A DNA stretch of 64,000 nt from Dryocosmus kuriphilus (Eukaryota; Arthropoda; Insecta; Hymenoptera; Cynipidae). The notes beneath the pieces are model-generated. The model saw only the letters and a list, made by a program, of their open reading frames with translations, was not told where the DNA came from and searched no databases. Location: the NCBI GenBank assembly GCA_038277395.1, contig CM076189.1:84991421-85055420 (forward strand), read 5' to 3'. Positions 61,012 through 64,000 of the stretch are shown piece by piece. Each line of letters starts with the position of its first letter. Positions within the stretch are counted from its first letter, which is position 1. Made by a program: the position numbers and the translations under genes.

Positions 61012-63246
61012 ACAATAATAATTATTATTATTATCATTATGACTATTATCGTGTAGCTTTGCGAACTCGGAAGTTCATTGCCTCAGCTACCCAGAACCGC
61101 CACGCATCTCTCCTGTGCATCTTCCATCCAGTTTAAATAATAATGCCCTAGCTCTTTTAGATCATCCCTTACGTTTTTCTCCATCTGTTTCTCGGTCTGC
61201 CTACAGGTCTCTTACTAATCGGTTTCCCTCTCAAAACTTGCGCCACTGTTCTTTCGTTGCCCATTCTTGCAACATGTCTCGTCCAGCTTAATTTGCGCGC
61301 TTTCATTACTCTATTAATATCTACTGAAACGTAGAGTGCATGCAGCTCATCATTATGCAGTTTTCTCCATTCACCTGTCTCTTCTTCCCTTTTGGGACCA
61401 TAGATTTTCGAAGTACTTTATTTTCGAATACTCTAAAACTGTTCTCCTCTCCTTACGTAAGCGTCCACGCTTCGCACCCGTACATGACGACCTGCATTAT
61501 TATCGATTTGTAAATTCTTACTTTAATGTTTCTAGATAACGATCGCGATTTTAGTAATGTATTTGTGGCATAGTAGCACCCTCTTCACTGCTTTGTTCTG
61601 TTCTGTCGACGATAAAATATTTTGCCTTCGATTCGCTAACTTCTAAACATATTTCCTTGGCTTTCGTGATCAAGATTTCCGCATTTTTAGCTACCGTTTC
61701 TCTGTCATCCCCGAGTAAGTCGAGAACATCTACATATCCCGGAATTTGTATTATCCCATTGAGGGTAGCACCGAACGGATTCGTTTGTACTTCTCTGACC
61801 ACGTATTCTAAAACTAAGTTGAAAAGGATGCACGAAAGCGCATCGCCCTGTTTTAGGCCACCGTGGATCAGAAACTCTTCAGATAAACTTCCGTTTACGC
61901 GTATCCTACCCCTACTTCCGCTTAAGCAAACTTCGATAAGACTAACCAATTTCCTTGGAGAACCCAAGAACTCCAGAATCCAGTAAATTCGTGCGCGTAT
62001 GATAGAGGCGTAAGCTTTTTTGAAATCGATAAAAAGCTGATATATTGCTTCATTAAATTCCCATTTCTTTCTAAACAGTTGTCTAATTGTAAACATTTGG
62101 TCGCTTGTAGACCGTTTTCGGCGGAATCCACACTGGTAATCCCCAATGATTTCCTCAGCAAAGGGCGTTAGTCTACTTAGGATTACATTCGCCAAGACCT
62201 TATAGCACGAAGGAATAGGTGAAATTCCCCGATAATTGTTAGAGTTCGTTTTATCGCCTTTTTTTAAAATGGGTATAATAATAGAAGTATTCCATTCCTC
62301 CGGTATGCGTTCTGTTTTCCACATTGCGCGTATTGATTTACAAATTTGGTGTGTGAGGCGAGGGCCCCCATTTTTTATCAGCTCTGACGGTAGGTCCTTA
62401 ATGTCCGCGGCTTTGTTATTTTTCAACTTCTTTATGGCCATTTCTATTTCTTTATCAGTAGGCTCATCAACTAGTAGATCAGCAGTGTGGATTTCACCGA
62501 GATTAATTTCAACGGAGGCTTCGAGTACGTTCAACAGCTTCTCAAAATAGTTTTTCCATAAATTTAGTCTTTCTGTTGCATTAGCTACTAGATTGCCATT
62601 TTCGTCCCTTATTACTTCCGTTCTACTTTGAAAGCCTCTCCTTATAAAATTGATTCCCCTGTACATCTCACGTGGATTATTTTGCTTATTATGCTTCTCT
62701 ATTGCCATTATTTTATTCTTCCCCACTCCCATTTCTTGGATCTGTAAAACCTATTTGTACTTTTACTAGTCTCGAAATACTTGTTATGTGTTTGATCGCA
62801 CTTATTTTGTAAGCTAATAGCTTTGGCCTTCGTTCGCTTTTTAAATCATAGTTTCCACTCTTCGTCGATCCACGGTTTGCTTTTGGTTACTTTCTTTTAG
62901 CCTATAGTACTTTTCGCGGCTGTCTTTATCGCCCCTTTCATATTGCCTCGCAGGGTTTCCGGTTCCTCCTCAGAATTATCGCTATCGTCTCACTGTTTTT
63001 GAAGAGCGTCGAAACTATTAGAAACCTTTACTTGATAATTCAATATTTCTGTTGGTATTTTAAACTTATCTATTGCTCTGCATTCTCGCCAGGCCAGCAG
63101 GCTTCTTAAAGTGCTATTATATCAATATCGTATCTCTTTGCTATCTTATTGAGTTCCCTAAATCCGGCAGTATTTAGACTACGCGCGTTCAGAGTTCCCG
63201 CCTTGAGATATTTGATTGTAGCTGTTCGGTTTTGGAAGTTAGCCAT
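61012..63246 (-). mobile_element. RTE-like non-LTR retrotransposon, copy 2 (endonuclease deleted)
   Basis: Reading downward, it starts at ATG near 63245 with the beginning of an APE-type endonuclease (TIKYLKAGTLNARSLNTAG, ELNKIAKRYDIDI). It then jumps directly to the linker (about 63050 on), so most of the endonuclease is deleted. The linker and RT follow to 61551, then the C-terminus (LSWTRHVARMGNERTVAQVL, KRPVGRPRNRW; 61310-61180) and a tail of ATT/AAT triplets at 61012-61040. It is the same family and same 3' tail as 2376-4665, in opposite orientation. Confidence 0.85.
61551..62732 (-). pseudogene. RTE-like reverse transcriptase, long open frame (393 aa)
   Basis: This is the longest uninterrupted frame in the window, covering linker and RT. 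Motifs: EMAIKKLKNNKAADIKDLPS, IPEEWNTSIIIPILKKGDK then TNSNNYRGISPIPSCYKVL, GDYQCGFRRKRSTSDQ, QLFIDFKKAYASIIRARI, GRIRVNGSLSEEFLIHGGLK, QGDALSCILFNLVLE and GYVDVLDLLGDDRETVAKN. The usual YADD is YVDV, so a catalytic aspartate is lost, and FKKAYDS is FKKAYAS. In spite of the open frame the enzyme cannot be active. The open frame probably reflects a relatively recent insertion. Confidence 0.8.
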
Positions 63247-63249
63247 TAT

Positions 63250-63870
63250 AGTTTTAAGAAAGTCCGCACGTTAGGGATCCTGTTCCGATCACAGGTGAAT
63301 CCGCCGTCCCAGTTGTGCTAACGCCCATACCTCGCTAGGTCTAAGTATGGGAGCGTTCCAGCTTTGACAAGGACCGTGCCAACTTGTCGTCAGACACATT
63401 ATGGTTTCACCGTCGTATCCTAACATCCCCCTTTAAGGCAACGCGTTACACTGGCATGAATACCACGATGACCGTACAGGCGAATCATTCCACACATCCT
63501 TTGCGGGCAGAGTTATCGCTGTGGTGTCCCATGGGGCAGCAGAATTTTCCCCGTACAAGATTTTTAGTTTTGGTTCGTTTAGTGTTTCTAAGTGGATACA
63601 TGCTGCGACTGGGCTTGGTAGAACCCACCTATTGAGTATGGACGAGAAAGGGTGAATCGCCCCGAACCATGGCCGTCTTGTACCTATTTTTACCAACGTG
63701 GTCTCACCACACCCACGACTGGTTCCCATCGGCTATCCGCGAATTCTTATTCTTGTATTCGCAGTTAACTTCAGAAGCTGTTCAACCTCAGTGGCCGTTC
63801 CTCTATCCGCAAATTGAGGACGCGCTGCGTAGTGGTGACAGTAATCCACCGAGCAAAATTATTACCTAAT
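63250..63870 (-). other. Probable 5' region of RTE copy 2, with a 98-codon open frame
   Basis: Directly upstream of the endonuclease start on the minus strand, 63729-63433 is open (MGTSRGCGETTLVKIGTRRP, NRWVLPSPVAACIHLETLNE). The GC content is higher than in the flanking DNA. Its position suggests a 5' untranslated region or first ORF of the RTE-like element, but no known domain is visible. A separate gene cannot be excluded. Confidence 0.35.
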
Positions 63871-64000
63871 ACAAAAGTATAATTTAATCGAAGTAGTATG
63901 AATAGATTTATTTAGCGGCCAATGGGGCAATGGTGTTGATGTTGTTGATGTTTTTATCGTTTGAAAAACAATGAATCATGGATTACGGAGGGTAGTCTAA

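Noticed and set aside
63384..63869. + strand frames at the right edge as genes
   Set aside because: They are opposite or beside the minus-strand frame of the RTE 5' region and show no motif; the region was annotated once with low confidence.

Overview
The window looks like a transposon-rich, AT-rich insect nuclear genome segment. The evidence is GT-AG introns, AT-rich degenerate repeat fields, and a mix of mobile element families common in insects: mariner, piggyBac, Merlin, a DDE/SWIM element, DIRS, Penelope-like, RTE-like and a purine-rich LINE family. The style of the LINEs suggests Hymenoptera, but that is a guess. No bacterial operons, CRISPR arrays or convincing RNA genes were seen.

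Left part (1-22.6 kb): a mariner remnant and a LINE ORF1-like remnant; a cluster of TATCGATA octamers; an RTE-like LINE (2.4-4.7 kb, +); then a long-inverted-repeat foldback element (4.83-12.69 kb). That element has been split by a complete but decayed DIRS retrotransposon (5.47-10.2 kb, -) with gag, RT/RNase H and tyrosine-recombinase genes and a phase-consistent intron in gag. Next come a small MITE, two diverged copies of a 1-kb LTR-like repeat, a decayed KRBA2-type integrase gene, a degenerate AAGGAATTT-type repeat field, and a second foldback element whose centre is an 11-unit, 42-bp minisatellite.

Middle and right part (23.2-59.7 kb): the most gene-like object. Four exons (23257-23314, 27062-27160, 43107-43184, 58434-58951, +) join in frame across three phase-1 introns to give a 250-residue protein with a signal peptide, which I do not recognise. 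A TATA box lies just upstream and polyadenylation signals downstream. Its introns (3.7, 15.9 and 15.2 kb) hold nearly all the remaining mobile DNA. Intron 1 has a 216-bp tandem repeat, a degenerate repeat field and a duplicated exon-2 flank. Intron 2 has a Penelope-like element split by a 2-kb insertion, a head-to-head DDE/SWIM transposon with two further insertions, LINE copy A and a BTB (SPOP-like) pseudogene split by a mariner. Intron 3 has LINE copy B carrying a piggyBac MITE, a Merlin transposon and LINE copy C.

Right edge (60.2-64 kb): a short 5'-truncated LINE tail and a second, internally deleted copy of the RTE-like LINE on the minus strand.

Apart from the four-exon gene, almost every coding region is a dead transposon gene with stops, frameshifts or lost catalytic residues. 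Nested insertions with recognisable target-site duplications allow a relative order of events to be read in several places. All identifications are from reading motifs by eye; no database search was run.
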